A DNA stretch of 64,000 nt from Chamaecyparis obtusa (GCA_027943335.1 BSBK01008421.1:5001-69000), one strand, 5' to 3'; counted from the first letter of the stretch, positions 26,201 to 37,503 are shown. The notes: a model not told the origin generated them from the letters alone. Made by a program: numbers and translations.

Positions 26201-26894
26201 TCACAGACTTTGAAAAAAAAATGCAAATTTTCACACCAAAATGCCTTCTTCATTGGAAACGTCGTCAGAGATTCACACCAAATGTATTAGTGCCTCAATG
26301 GAAAGATCTCTAAAGGTAAAAGAACAAATAACATTGGATAAAAAGTAGAAGCCTAGATTTTTATTTTCCATAAAGGAAAAGAGAATACTCTCCTACTCCA
26401 TTGCTTCTCCCAAACATGCCAAACACATGTTCATTTACCCAAGATTCACTTCTAAATGATGAATTAAGTAGTTTGGGATTTATAATTTTCCTTAAAGGAA
26501 AAGAGCATACTATCCTAATACTTAAAAAACCATAAGAAAATAATCTTCCTAATTAAACTAGATGCCTATAAAATCAACTTAAAGAAGACATAATGTTTGC
26601 TTGAACCTCCAAGGAAAACTAAAAACCAATGAATTAGTAGTCTCAAATATTTTCAAGATCTTAAAACAACGTCCTACAAAACAAATTGATTGGTAGTCTC
26701 AAAATGTCTTAATCTTGGTCAACCATTCTGTAAAACCACTGTTAGAAGATAGAAAATATCAAAGACCTGCAAGAAATCTCAATCATGCATTGAACTATGT
26801 GCAAATAAAGTGCAAGATCATCACAAATTTTTTTGTTTTATTTTTGACCCAGTCAACAAGATCTGATTTGTTTGCTATAATTTTAGCCCCCAAA
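21801..26894. other. Long non-coding stretch
   Basis: I see no gene, RNA or element terminus here. Open frames such as those at 23,437-23,667 and 24,314-24,712 show no domain and no codon signature. A local duplication (gagagaaggggatgagacataaaa, 22,600-22,760) is present. Confidence 0.5.
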
Positions 26895-26904
26895 ATAAAA
26901 ATGT

Positions 26905-27470
26905 TATAAGTCTATTAAATCCTTTGTTAAAAATGTTAAAGGTTCATTCTACAGTGAAGTTGTGGCTGCTAATCCTAAGTCGGTGGGCATAAAAGATTTT
27001 GCAAATAGCCCACACCTTAAGGAAAATCCTAGACTTTGAATTAGGTTTATGATGAATTAAGAACATGCTGAGCGAGAGCGGTTTGCAACTGAGTAAGACA
27101 TTGTATGCTTTTTGCCCTCCCACATTCATCTAGTCAGATCGCTATTAATGGTATCTACCTCTCCGAGGACAACAAAGGGCATATCTTATGCCAAGTCTAT
27201 TAACTCCTCTGTTGAAAATGTTAAAGGCTCATTCTGTAGTGAAGTTGTGGCTGCTAACCCTAAGTCGGTGGATGGAAAAATGGTTATCGTTGTTCCAGAG
27301 AATTCTAGAGGCCGAAGTGAGAATGGAGAAAAACAAGAAATCCCTCCCAAACCTCTCTCATTCAAACAAGTAGTCCAGAACGAAAGATCATTACTAGCAG
27401 GAGCCTAGTTCCTCTCTTCCACTACCAAAGGAGTTTTCACCAGTGCAAGAGATGAAGGTAAGGTCTCTTC
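26905..27470. repeat. 285-bp offset duplication at the 5' end of LINE C
   Basis: The segment from agtctattaa through gctgctaa.cctaagtcggtgg occurs at ~26,909-26,990 and again at ~27,194-27,275. The offset is 285 bases, a multiple of three. Confidence 0.82.
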
Positions 27471-29136
27471 CCCTCCCAAGCTTATTATTAAGCTAAACCA
27501 TCAAATGAATTTGGTAATAGAGAAGGAAAAGATTAGACTTAGAAATAGTGCTATATTTTTTGTTGCTTTAGACGTTGCTAAAATCTCATCTAGACATTTT
27601 CTCAATGATTGGTTTCAAAAAGTTTGGGGACGTAAAATGGGTTTTTAATTCTCCTATTGCAGAATACTTCAAAAGGGTTTGTTTCTTGTGTTTTTTTGTG
27701 ACCCTAAATCCCAACAAGTTATTGTTGACAAGCAATTTTGGAAATTCAACCCTTGTTAATTTTGAGCCATCCCTTGGTCTTCCAAAGCCTTCCACAGTGA
27801 GATATTGGCTTTATTAAGCCCTAGGTGGCTAATTATTGGAAACCTCCCACCTTTTATATTGATTCTTCTCCCACGCACTCTTGAACCAGTGGGAAGGGTT
27901 TTGAAAGTGGATCAATCTAATGAATTTATCCTAATACTGATATTTGCATTCTCATTTTTCTCAAACCTGGTATTGACATCTCGGATGTCCTCCATTTTGA
28001 CCTAGGTAAGGCTCTTATCATTTTCCATATAATTGTATTGGGTAGAATTAATAGTTGTTACTTATGCAAGAAAGAGGGCCACAAGAAAATAGACTGCACT
28101 ATTCTTAAGAAACGCACTCCACCCTTGCTAGTCCCCCTCCAGGTTCCTACCGATACTAAAAAAGCTTCCTCCTCTACCAAAAGTGGTGAGCTCCCTCATA
28201 AATCTACCTGGAACCTACTACTTCAAGGCCTTCTTCTCCCCCACCCTCCTAGATGCAAGAATCTAAAACCATCATTGCCACCTTAGACAAATTAAAAGGC
28301 CATTTTGTGGATAAGCCTACCCTCCCTCCCTTGACCACATAAGTTCCTAAAGCTTTGAAAGACCTTCCCAATGCACAAGATCTTGACTTTGGTCTAATTA
28401 CAAAAAACCCTAAACTAAAACATCGCACCCAAAATGCCCAACAACTTGCCCTTTAGAAGATTTTTTCTAAAGCATCTATTACAAAGATGAATCCTAAATC
28501 CAAATGGAAGGTATAATCCATCATCCCTCCAGGTCATGCCACTTCCTTTGACCTACCTACAACCCTAGCTCTATCCTTAGAAAAAAAATGGTATCCCAAG
28601 GATTTTTCACTCCCTTCCTCCCCTCAAGCAAGCTTAGTATTTACTCATCAAATTGGTGATGAGGAGGAGGGTTTATGTCCCTCTCCTAAGGATCTTAATG
28701 ACAAAATCAATGACTTCTCACTTGTGGTCATTTTTGTCCCCACTCCTCTTCCACCTCCACCAAATTTATCTAATGGAAATCCCATTGAGAGGATGCAAGA
28801 AGAGAACACTCCCCTGTCTAAGTATACAACCCTGTTGGATGTTGGTCATAGGGAGGAGCATGTGTTGGAGGAAAGTGAAATTTTCCAGGATCAGGGTGGT
28901 TCCAAGTTAGGAGATGAGGCCTCCTTTATATTTACCATAGTTTTGAACATGAAGCATAAAAATTCTTATAAACCTCTCAAGAAAGACCTTGCAAAATGTG
29001 TGGAAGGATTGAATATTAAAAGGAAAAGGTGGAGACCTCCGCTCCTTAGTGGAAATTCTAAACCTTCCAAATTCCCAAAGAAAGCTCTTCCTCGGTGCTT
29101 TAAAAACTTTCAGTCTCCAGTGGAGATTGATATATA
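26940..29136 (+). pseudogene. LINE C ORF1 (gag-like, DUF4283-type with CCHC knuckle)
   Basis: The plus strand reads KPLSFKQVVQNERSLLAGA, then fragments matching the layout of plant LINE ORF1: an RNA-binding DUF4283-like region at ~27,480-28,000 with SPRWLIIGNLPP. A CCHC zinc knuckle at 28,059-28,100 (CYLCKKEGHKKIDC) follows. The remainder to 29,136 is Pro/Ser/Glu-rich linker ending in a basic patch (LNIKRKRWRPPLL). The protein would coat the element RNA. Several frameshifts and stops break it into at least five pieces. Confidence 0.72.
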
Positions 29137-29149
29137 AGATGTTCTCCAT

Positions 29150-29890
29150 GATATTGAACTGTGTATCATGGAATGCCAAAGGACTTGAAACCTCTGGTAG
29201 GAAATATGTGGTTAAAAGGCTCCTAAAATTGCATAAGAATATGGGTATCCTTATGCTCCAAGAAGTTAAAGTTGTTGGATTTGCATTGGACATTTCTGTA
29301 AAATACATTTGGGAGGATGAAACTTCCTTCTCTACCAAACATCAAAGAGGTAAAGGAGGGTCCTCAATTCTCATTGGTCTATTTTGGAGAAAAAAATAAA
29401 GGAGTGGGGTTTCTCTCCATGTAACAGAGCCATGTGGGTCAACTTTATGATTGATAATACTATATTTGTGGCATGCTATGTTTATGCACCCAACGAACGC
29501 AATGATAGGATTAGCCTGTGGAAATGGATCTCATATTTTGAAAATATTCCTTGGATCATTGTTGGGGACTTTAACATGGTGGAAAGACCACAAGATGAAT
29601 TAGGTGGATTAAGATTTGAATGGAAAGGCAATGAGACGTTCTACTAGAATAGAATAACTAACAAGCTATATTTGTTTGATCCCCTAGGAGAGAAGAAAGG
29701 AGAATCCAAAGGTATTTGGTTTACCTGGTCTAACTTTCAGAAGGGAGAGAGAATAATCTACTCTAGGTTGGATACATTCTACTTGAATAGACATTTCTGC
29801 AGTTGTCCCTAACCCCAGGATGATAATTGTGTCAAATTTTTCCCCTTTACCCTGTCATACCATCACCCTATCTTTTCATGTGTTCATATG
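29150..29890 (+). pseudogene. LINE C endonuclease domain (APE-like)
   Basis: This is the AP-endonuclease-like domain that nicks target DNA. Motifs in order are CVSWNAKGL (metal-site Asn), LMLQEVKV (Glu), ACYVYAPN, WIIVGDFNMVERPQDELGG (GDFN), GIWFTWSN, SRLDTFYLN and SYHHPI in place of the usual SDHxP. A frameshift in an A-run near 29,395 and stops at about 29,646 and 29,810 interrupt it. The Asp of the last SDH motif is changed, so catalysis would be lost even with an open frame. Confidence 0.84.
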
Positions 29891-30399
29891 ATCCAAGACC
29901 ATGATGTTGTTCCTTCCTAGAAAATTGGATTTTCCCTCAACTCCTCCCTACTTAAGGATGAAGATGTTCAAGCAAAAATTAATATTATTGCTTGGTATAA
30001 TAACCATGTTTCCCAGCATAGGTCTGAAATTGACAAATGGACCCAAACTTCCAATTCCTGGAAAGAAATGTTCAAAGCAGTAGGCAAGAAGAAGGCTAAG
30101 GATGCTAGGAGAAAAGAATCTAAATTGGTTGAGTACCTTCAAGAGGCTGAAATGTGCATTTAGAACAACCCCTTAGATCCCATCCTTAATAGAAGAGTCA
30201 TGAAGTGTAGAGACTCCCTCAGGAAGATCCAAAACCTAAAGATAAGTGGAGCCAAAATTAGATCCAGAATCAACTAGCTGAACTTGAGGGATAGAGGATC
30301 TAAATATTTATTCCATGCCCTAAAGAAAAAGGAGGCTAGAGATAAAATTTCGTGTATCAGAGACTAGGATAAACTCATCACCTCCCAAGAAGATATTGT

Positions 30400-31720
30400 T
30401 TTGACTTTCTCTAATTTCTACTGTAATCTCTTCTCATCTGAAGATATGGGTTCTGATATGGAAGCTTCTAGGTCTAAAATTAAAGGAATTATCCCTAAGA
30501 AGGTGTCAGAGGAGGATGCAACAATAATTAACAGGGAACTCATAGAGGAAGATATCCAAAAATCCATTCTCAAGATGGCCAATGATAAGGCCCCTGGACC
30601 AGATGGACTTTTAGTTGAGTTCTTCAAAGATAATTTAGGATAGATAGGTAATGTCTTGCTCAAAGTTTTTAATGAGGATATTTAATCAGGGACTCTAGGC
30701 CCTGACATCAATCTCAGACTCATCAAACGCATTCCCAAAGAAGGTGAGAGGATGTTGATTAAGAATTGGAGACCCATAACCCTTCTAAATATTGGATACA
30801 AAATACCAGCCAAAACCCTGGCTTGTAGGATTGAGACTGTACTCCCCATAGTAATTATTAATACCCAATCAAGTTTTTTAAAAGGGAGGTATATTTTGGA
30901 AAACCTCATTCCTTGCTAGGAATCTATGGATTGGGCTAGAACATCAAGACAATAGGGAGCAATGTTACTTATTGATTATGAGAAGGCATATGATAGGATT
31001 GAATGTAACTTTATCTTGATGATGTTGGAAGCCCTAGGTTATCCACCTCACTTTTGCAGAATGGTCTCTATTCTTCTCTAAGGAGCCAGGGTAACAGTTG
31101 AAGTCAATAGAGTGAGATCAATTTTTTTTTAACTCTCTAGATCTATCAAGAAAGGATGCCCTCTAGCCCCCTCCCTTTTTTTTATTGATGCAGACCCCCT
31201 CCACTACCTCCTTAGAGATGATACCTTATCCCCAAGAGTGAAAGGTATCACCCTTCCCAACCAAGAGGAGGTCTCTAACATATAATTTTCTAATGATACA
31301 TCTATCCTGTTGTGGCTAGAAGAGAATGGCATGGGATACCTCATGAATAAATTGGATCTATTTTTCTTGGCCCCAGGGAGTAAAATATCACTTTCCAAAT
31401 CTATTATGTTGGGTTGGAACCCTAATCCCCCAAGTTGGTGGGGAAAATTTAGCTTTGAATGGGGAGGACCCAATCATATTGTCTGGTATCTGGGCATTCC
31501 CTTTGCTGTTAACACAAATATAAATGAAATGCGACTTTGTATCAAAGAAATAATTTCTAAGAAGTTAAACAAGTAGGACAATAAGATCATTTCCTTTGCA
31601 GGAAGAATCCAAGTGTGCCAAAAGATCCTTTCATCATACTCTATCTACTTCTCCTCTACTTGGCTATTTAACCAACACCAATTTAGCTTTATCCACAAAT
31701 ATATTAGAAATTTTCTCTAG
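30400..31720 (+). pseudogene. LINE C reverse transcriptase (active-site variant)
   Basis: RT motifs appear in order: MANDKAPGPDGL (30,577), NWRPITLLNIGYKI (30,764), LLIDYEKAYDRIE (30,967; first catalytic Asp), KKGCPLAPSLFFI (31,150), FSNDTSILLW (31,286) and WYLGIPF (31,483). The active-site box that should read F(A/S)DD reads FSND, with the first Asp of the pair (codon 31,292-31,294) changed to Asn. Many TAG/TAA stops interrupt the frame. Residues between 31,600 and 31,720 are the start of the thumb region. Confidence 0.88.
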
Positions 31721-31739
31721 GAAGATAGTAAAGAAAAAA

Positions 31740-32209
31740 AGAAAGTTCATGTTGTATCTTGGGAATGGTGTACTGGAGAGAAGGTGTGGGGTGGTTTAGG
31801 CCTTAAGGACCTCAGAACTCAAGGAATTTCTTTAGTTGTTAAATGGATTGCAAAAGAAACTCTAGGAGAGGAGCCATGTAAAGTCTTGATCAAAAGTAAT
31901 ATTATAAGAGCTCACCCCTCCAGATCCAAAACTTGGTCCAACCTATGCTTGACAGATCTCATAACCATAGAAGGTAATGTGGTGGTTCAGGGTTCAAGAG
32001 TTTTAAAATACATTTGGAAGGGTCAAAAATCAATGAGGAAATTCATTTGTTACTCTAGTCCTATTGAAGGGAAAGGAATCTTCTATGGTAAGAAATATTT
32101 GTGGTGGAATTTGAAGCATGGTGGTAAACCCCTGGCCCTTTTACAAGGTTGTTCTACAAGGAAGTGGATAGAGAAAGGAATCACCACCTTTCATGACATT
32201 TTACAATAG
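31740..32209 (+). pseudogene. LINE C connection region
   Basis: The frame carries VVSWEWCTGEKVWGGLGLKD, the usual plant LINE motif W..vC.pk..GGLGi.d, then a basic region to a TAG at 32,207. Part of this is an open frame of ~140 codons. It has no catalytic role and would link RT to zf-RVT. Confidence 0.75.
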
Positions 32210-32479
32210 GGGAGTTTGATTCCTTGGGAAAAGATAGTAGAAGATCTGCTTATCGCCAAATCTCAATGGAGAACATACTCCCTCCTTTTGACAACCCTTA
32301 GCAATTTGGAATCCCCTTCATAATGTTGCTTCCCTGATCAATGCTCCTTTCAGCTCTTTTGGCCAGATAACACTCGCCTCCACCTTGTCAAATCCAAATA
32401 TATCTACAACCTTCTTACCTTCATCCCTGAGATTATTGAACATGCCAATACCAAATGACACTTGAATGCCCCGCAAGAG

Positions 32480-33217
32480 GACTAAATGAAATACTTTGGC
32501 AATATCTTGACTAGACCGGTAGAACCCAAAATATCATATTTTTTGTGGAAACTCACCCTACATAAGTTTCCCTTCAATAAACTGAGAGGTGACCCCAACA
32601 TTTGCACTATTTGTAGACACCTTGAATCTGTTTTACATGTCTTTTTTGAATGTTTCTTTACTTTAGAATTCTGGAAGATGTTTGGCCTTACATTCAATGT
32701 TTATTTCAATGTTGTAAATGTTATCTCATGGCAAGTTAACAACGACAAATTTTGTAACACTTTTTGGGTTATTTTATCTTCTGTTATATTATGGATTGTT
32801 TGGAAGGATCAGAATAATGATGCGCTTGCAAGGAAGGGCATAAACCTTACTGAGTCTCTCTAAAGACTCATCTACCTTGATGTTGCATTGTAGGTCACTG
32901 CTATTATTAAGATGAAAGCGAACAAATTTCTCCAAATTCTGAGGGATGAAAAATCTCCCATTGACAAAGGAGAGATTGCATATGGGTACACCACTATGAA
33001 ATCCAATGGAGAATTCGAAGTCACCCTTCTTGAATTCATCCAGCAACTGAAACTGACTAATAATTGGAAATATTTGGCTAAGAAACCAGAGTGTAAGCAT
33101 GACCTGAGCTTCAAATCACATGAGATCATTGGCTACAACTCAGTATCTCCTGACTCTAATGAAGAGGACACATATCAGGGTCCTAATGATCTTGATGATC
33201 ATTATTTACATATATAG
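32480..33217 (+). pseudogene. LINE C zf-RVT and C-terminal tail
   Basis: The zf-RVT zinc-binding region reads PKISYFLWKLTLHKFPFNKL, ICTICRHLESVLHVFFEC (C..C...H....C) and later ILWIVWKDQNN. Beyond 32,863 comes a separate open frame (32,912-33,217) rich in charged residues, ending before T-rich 3' sequence. No RNase H acidic motifs are found in it. Its role is unknown. Confidence 0.72.
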
Positions 33218-33385
33218 TTTAAATTATTCTGATTATTTTTTTTGTATATGCCAACATGTATTAATGGCTGATGTAGTTTAATACAGTTACTTAATAGTGG
33301 CGTTGTTGAAACTGCTACTCTTCTTATACACTTTCGATGATGTAATTCCTTTTTTGTTATTAATATATATGTAATATAAAAAAAA

Positions 33386-33824
33386 TGCAAAGAAGAGACC
33401 CCTATTAAAAATCTGAGAAATTTCCAAAAATGTAAAAATTTTAGAAATATTTCTTAATGTGTTCCCTAGATATCTAATTTATCAAAATAGACCAATTTTC
33501 AAAGATTGAATTTTTGAGCTACTTTTTTTCATCGAGATTAAAAACACAAAGAACATACCCCCTATAGAATTCGTAGATCTTTCTAAAAATGTGAATTTTT
33601 CCAAAACATTCTCTCATTTGCGACCAAAAATTAATTTTCATGAAAATTAATAAGAAAATTATATTTCACAGATAAATGATTAGAAAAAATGATTTTTGGC
33701 TTGAGACATATTTGGATCATCCCACACCTACAAAAAACATTTCATGGAAAAATTCTAAGTTGTTTGTAAGATATGATCAAATCTTTCAAAACCATAAGGT
33801 TTTGTCTTCAACTCAATCTGTACA
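33386..33824. other. Non-coding stretch between LINE C and the Copia element
   Basis: No gene is recognised. It continues directly into 37,504 once the Copia insertion is removed. Confidence 0.5.
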
Positions 33825-33829
33825 AGGAG
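33825..33829. repeat. Target-site duplication AGGAG, left copy
   Basis: The five bases immediately outside the left LTR are identical to 37,499-37,503. Confidence 0.95.
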
Positions 33830-34122
33830 TGTAGGATTTGACAAACATGCAAATCCACAGACCCCGAATACACCTGCATGCAAGAACCTGATACAAAGTA
33901 GAAGCACAAAGATGAAAAAGCAGAACTCAGATGTTCACTCAAAATGTGAGAGCAAAATTATCAACTGAATTGAAAAAAATAATTACAAAGTTCAACCTTA
34001 AAAAGGTGAATGAAACCCTAAAAGGGAAATACTAGGTTGCACATTATTAATTAAGAATTAATTAATAATGCACCTAAGAGACGCTTAAGCAACTAGAGTA
34101 AAAAGGAAATAATAATCTAACA
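33830..34122 (-). repeat. 3' LTR of the Copia-type element
   Basis: 293 bp, starting TGTAGGATTTGACAAAC and ending AATCTAACA on the plus strand. It is the partner of 37,206-37,498 with four substitutions. Confidence 0.96.
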
Positions 34123-34133
34123 CCCCCCCTTAA
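34123..34133 (-). other. Polypurine tract
   Basis: On the minus strand TTAAGGGGGGG lies directly against the 3' LTR (TGTTAG...). This is the normal place for plus-strand DNA priming. Confidence 0.82.
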
Positions 34134-34139
34134 GCTGAA

Positions 34140-34779
34140 CGCAGGGAGAAAGCAGACCTAGCAAGACTAAGAAAGCAAGAAATGGGTCCCGGCAACAAGG
34201 CCTGATCAGGTACCCAGTACAAGGAAATCTCTGTAAACCGGAGACAAAGGAGAAAACCCAGTGGGAAAAACCCCTCTCCAAAAAGAGATATAAAAGAAAG
34301 CAAAGACAAAAGGCATGACTTCAAGAGACTCTCTCAAAGCCAGTAGTACAATGCGTGCTGCTAACCCCCCCCGAGAGAGAGGGTCGATGCTCCAAAGCCC
34401 CCCAGAATGAAAGAACCCCTGGAGCAATGAGCAAACCACTGTGACTCCAATGCAGAGGAGTGAAGGTCAGTGGGTGCTGAAGAGGTGACCTCGAAGGATG
34501 AGGTGTCACTGGAAGGCTGAGCTGATGCTCAAATGTGAAGACACGAGGATCCTGAAAGGGAATCCCCAATGCAAGTGGTATGACAGGTGTGCTGACACTG
34601 TCATGAGAGAGGAGATGAGTGTCCTCTGAAGAATCCTCAACAACTGCACCTGGTGGCTTGATGAATGGAGCTGGAGGATCAAGCAGTGCTGAAGAAGAAT
34701 CCGGCTGAAGAGAAAAGTACTCCTCAGGATGTGGTGTAGCAGTCACAACACGGGTCTCAGGAACAACACAGAGGTTCAA
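34140..34779 (-). pseudogene. Residual 3' coding region of the Copia-type element
   Basis: This frame continues from the protease segment after one TAG (~34,788). It is rich in Pro, Ser and His (LDPPAPFIKPPGAVVEDSSE). No integrase, RT or RNase H motif is present, and it runs nearly to the polypurine tract. It may be the low-complexity tail left beside the internal deletion, or unrelated filler. No function is proposed. Confidence 0.4.
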
Positions 34780-34788
34780 GCTACCTGA

Positions 34789-36179
34789 CTACACCACATG
34801 ATGCTCTCGTGAAAGAGGAGAGCTGAGCTCCGACAATGGAGATGGTGGACCAAAATGAGAAAAGATGTAGAGACGGGAGGAATGATCAATTGTCCCTGTA
34901 GCAATAATGCCTCCTGTCACACTATCCCTGATGAAGGCTGAATCGGCCGTGAACTCAACTGTCTTCCCTGACCCACTGCGAGTAATCTGATAAATGGAGA
35001 GAAGGTTTGCAGAGAGAGATGGAACATACAATACATCATTGAATGTGCCATCCTGAATGCTGACTGAACCTGTCCCACAGACTGTCTGTACAGTGTTATT
35101 CCCCATGAGAATATGAGGAATAGGAGAAGTCTCAAAAGAAGAAAACAACTCCTGAGAAGATGCCATATGGTGAGAAGCACCGGAATCCAGTATCCAAGGG
35201 ACCTGTAAAGGGGATGCAACAGATGCCCGAATGCATGACCCTGTCCAAAATCCTGTCCAGATGTCGAAGAAGATGCAGACGACTGAAAAGCAGACCCCTG
35301 TGAGGTGGAAGAGGATGGAGAGGAAATAGTGCTCTTCTGAAGGAGAGCTTGCAAATCTGCAATCTGTTTCTCATAACCATCACATCTCTTCTGAAAACAC
35401 TGTGACTCATCATGGTTCCTCTTCTGACAATAGGAACATGTGGGGATCTGAGTCTTCTGATTCTCCTTCTTAGAAGAAGATGGTGTGTCAGTAGAGTGCT
35501 GAGAGGAGGAGTCAGATATCTGCTTTGGCTTCGGCTTCTGTGTGTCCTAAGATGACTTGGCAAGCAATGCCTGTGACTGTGAACCTGCAAGTGAATCCAT
35601 CTGAGTGATCTTGGACTGCTCACGAGTCAACCTGTCACAGAAATTCTCAAAAGAGGGCATAACATGTCTGGTACCCAAAGCATCCATGGTGGAGTAGAAA
35701 GTGGAAGAAAAGATCTGGTACTATCCTCGCAACTTTGAGAGTATCAAATAGATACACTCATCATCTGTCTTGATTTTTCCACATCCCTGCAAAACTGTAC
35801 GCAAAGATTTGAACTTCATCAAGAAGTCCTCTATAGTGGGGAAATCAGAAGGAGTCAAAGAGGTCAACTCTGCATCAATCTGAAGCTTCCAGAATTCGTT
35901 GACTGTACCAAACAAGGTTGAAAACTTGCTCCAAATAGCCCTAGGAGTGGTCAAACCTTCCAGGTGAAATAAGAGACTGTCAGAGATGTTCAGTGCAATC
36001 AAACCCATGGCTTCATCCATTTTGTTCCTGTGCTGAAGAACCTCAAAGGGACGCTGCAGGATAGGTTGGTGTTCATCCAGACATGACCATAAGCCACGTG
36101 ACATGAGCAGCCTGGTCATGTGTGCTTTCCATGTGTGGTAATTGTGCGGTGTTAGCCGGGCCACAGAGGGATCCGACAT
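34789..36179 (-). pseudogene. gag-protease of the Copia-type element (broken)
   Basis: An ATG at 36,179 opens gag: RLTPHNYHTWKAHMTRLLMS and GLWSCLDEH (UBN2/Copia gag type), then IWSKFSTLF and a FLMKFKSLR block. A TAG stands after SKLRG (35,721). The same frame continues to a CCHC knuckle CSYCQKRNHDESQC (~35,440). A second TAG (~35,550) and a +1/-1 shift near 35,220 precede the aspartic protease motif WILDSGASHHM (catalytic Asp present) at ~35,170. The pre-integrase pattern NDVLYVPSLSANLLSI follows at ~35,035. Gag would assemble particles and the protease would cleave the polyprotein. Only this front third of the usual polyprotein remains. Confidence 0.88.
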
Positions 36180-36659
36180 TGAGAGAAGAAGAAGATAGAA
36201 GTAGAAGGGTCTGTTCTGAAGTAAATTACAGAAAGGAAATGCACCCCCTCACAAAGTAGGATTCTAACCCCCGTACAGCAAGTAATCAACCACTGAAAGT
36301 ATAAAAAAACTAGAGAAAAACCTAGAATGCCGGATGCAGAGTAGGAGGGAAAATGAAGCCTTTACTTTGACGCTAAAAAAGAGAACTCAAATGGCTGAAT
36401 CAGCAAACCAAACCAGCATCATTGCGTCCATCTCGGAAAGACCTTTCCGGCGATATATCATATGTTGATTTTTGATTCCGTATGAGCCCTGTAGGAGCAA
36501 AAAAGCCCAAGTACCCCCAAAATGCAAGCTCTCTGGAAAAAACCAGGGACGGCAAAAAAGTTGACGGCCGTATGACCGTCACGGGCCTGTCACTGACGTC
36601 AGCATGACATCATCCCGAAAAAGTTTAAAGCTGCCAGAAAAATTTTAAAAATCGCCGAA

Positions 36660-36900
36660 AAAAAAAATCCGGCAGATGACGTCACCTGTGTCTGCCTCGG
36701 GTGGCGGGCCGGTGGCCGAAAAGTGGCTCCACGGCTGCGGTGGCGCCCGGGCGGAGCGGGGGTGGGCCCTGGGCGGAGCGCGGGCGGTGGCCGGGCGGTG
36801 GCTGGCCGCGGCGGCGCGGCGGGGGCGCGCTGGCGGTGCGCTGCCCGGCAGCCGCTGCGGGTGGCGCGTTGGCGGTGCGCTGGCGGCGCGCCATTTTTTT
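36660..36900. other. G+C-rich block in the Copia leader
   Basis: Within the ~1-kb untranslated leader between primer-binding site and gag, about 200 bases are almost only G and C, with repeated GGCGGTGCGCTG and GGGCGGTGGC units, in otherwise AT-rich sequence. It has many CpG sites and potential for stable RNA structure. Open frames across it are compositional artefacts. Confidence 0.8.
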
Positions 36901-37193
36901 AAAAAAAAACCTTTTTTTTTTACGTTTTTCGAGAATTTTTCTTGATTTTCGAGCCGTACGACCCTGGTAGGGCAAATTTTTTTTCCCTGTGGTCACGGGG
37001 GCCAAACTGAGTCGAGTTTTATATGATTTCGACTCTCCCAGACCTTCTGAACGCAATGGCGGAGTCCGTTTCTGCTCAATCTACTCCAGAAGATCGTGCC
37101 TCCTTCAAAGTGACAGAAAACCCTAGAAACAAGCTGTGGCTGTCGTCTTCGAATCGTGGCTTCAAAAAACTTTGATCAGGCAGCAACAGGGCG

Positions 37194-37205
37194 GCTCTGA
37201 TACCA
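37194..37205 (-). promoter_or_regulatory. Primer-binding site for initiator-Met tRNA
   Basis: Directly inside the 5' LTR the minus strand reads TGGTATCAGAGC, the standard plant Copia primer-binding site complementary to the 3' end of initiator-methionine tRNA. It fixes the element's orientation. Confidence 0.96.
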
Positions 37206-37498
37206 TGTAGGATTTGACAAACATGCAAATCCACAGACCCCGAATACACCTACATGCAAGAACCTGATACAAAGTAAAAGCACAAAGATGAAAAAGCAGA
37301 ACTCAGATGTTCACTCAAAATGTGAGAGCAAAATTATCAACTGAATTAAAAAAAATAATTACAAAGTTCAACCTTAAAAAGGTGAATGAAACCCTAAAAG
37401 GGAAATACTAGGTTGCACATTATTAATTAAGAATTAATTAATAATGCACCTAAGAGACGCTTAAGCAACTAGAGTAAAAAGGAAATAATACTCTAACA
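37206..37498 (-). repeat. 5' LTR of the Copia-type element
   Basis: 293-bp partner of 33,830-34,122. It would carry the promoter of the element RNA. Confidence 0.96.
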
Positions 37499-37503
37499 AG
37501 GAG
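37499..37503. repeat. Target-site duplication AGGAG, right copy
   Basis: Identical to 33,825-33,829. Confidence 0.95.

Larger units (their letters stand above)
26895..33385 (+). mobile_element. LINE C, nearly full-length non-LTR retrotransposon relic
   Basis: The order is ORF1 with zinc knuckle (~26,940-29,136), ORF2 endonuclease (~29,150-29,890), RT (~30,400-31,600), connection (31,740-32,200), zf-RVT (32,480-32,870), a non-RNase-H tail (32,880-33,217) and a terminal A-run at 33,378-33,385. All parts are on the plus strand. More than a dozen in-frame stops, mostly TAG and TAA, make it non-functional. A target-site duplication was not found, and the 5' boundary is placed where ORF1-related repeats begin. 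It lacks the RNase H seen in LINEs A and B, so it is probably another lineage. Confidence 0.87.
33830..37498 (-). mobile_element. Copia-type LTR retrotransposon, internally deleted (non-autonomous)
   Basis: Two 293-bp direct LTRs (TGTAGG...CTAACA on the plus strand) flank 3.08 kb and are bounded by the 5-bp duplication AGGAG. The minus strand carries a primer-binding site for initiator-Met tRNA beside the 5' LTR, a ~1-kb leader, gag, a zinc knuckle and a protease/pre-integrase segment. It ends with a purine tract beside the 3' LTR. Integrase, RT and RNase H are absent. The LTRs differ at four positions (about 1.4%), so insertion was fairly recent. The gag-protease frame is already broken by stops and a frameshift, so this copy needed proteins from elsewhere. 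Confidence 0.95.

Noticed and set aside
35132..35623. Arg/Leu/His-rich 163-codon frame
   Set aside because: It overlaps gag-protease in another frame; the gag frame has the zinc knuckle and protease motifs.
36676..37056. Arg/Ala/Gly-rich open frames on both strands
   Set aside because: The G+C-rich leader block has few stop codons by composition; there are no domain signatures.
37194..37205. tRNA-Met gene remnant
   Set aside because: Only 12 bases match and they lie exactly at the LTR edge, which is the primer-binding site of the element.
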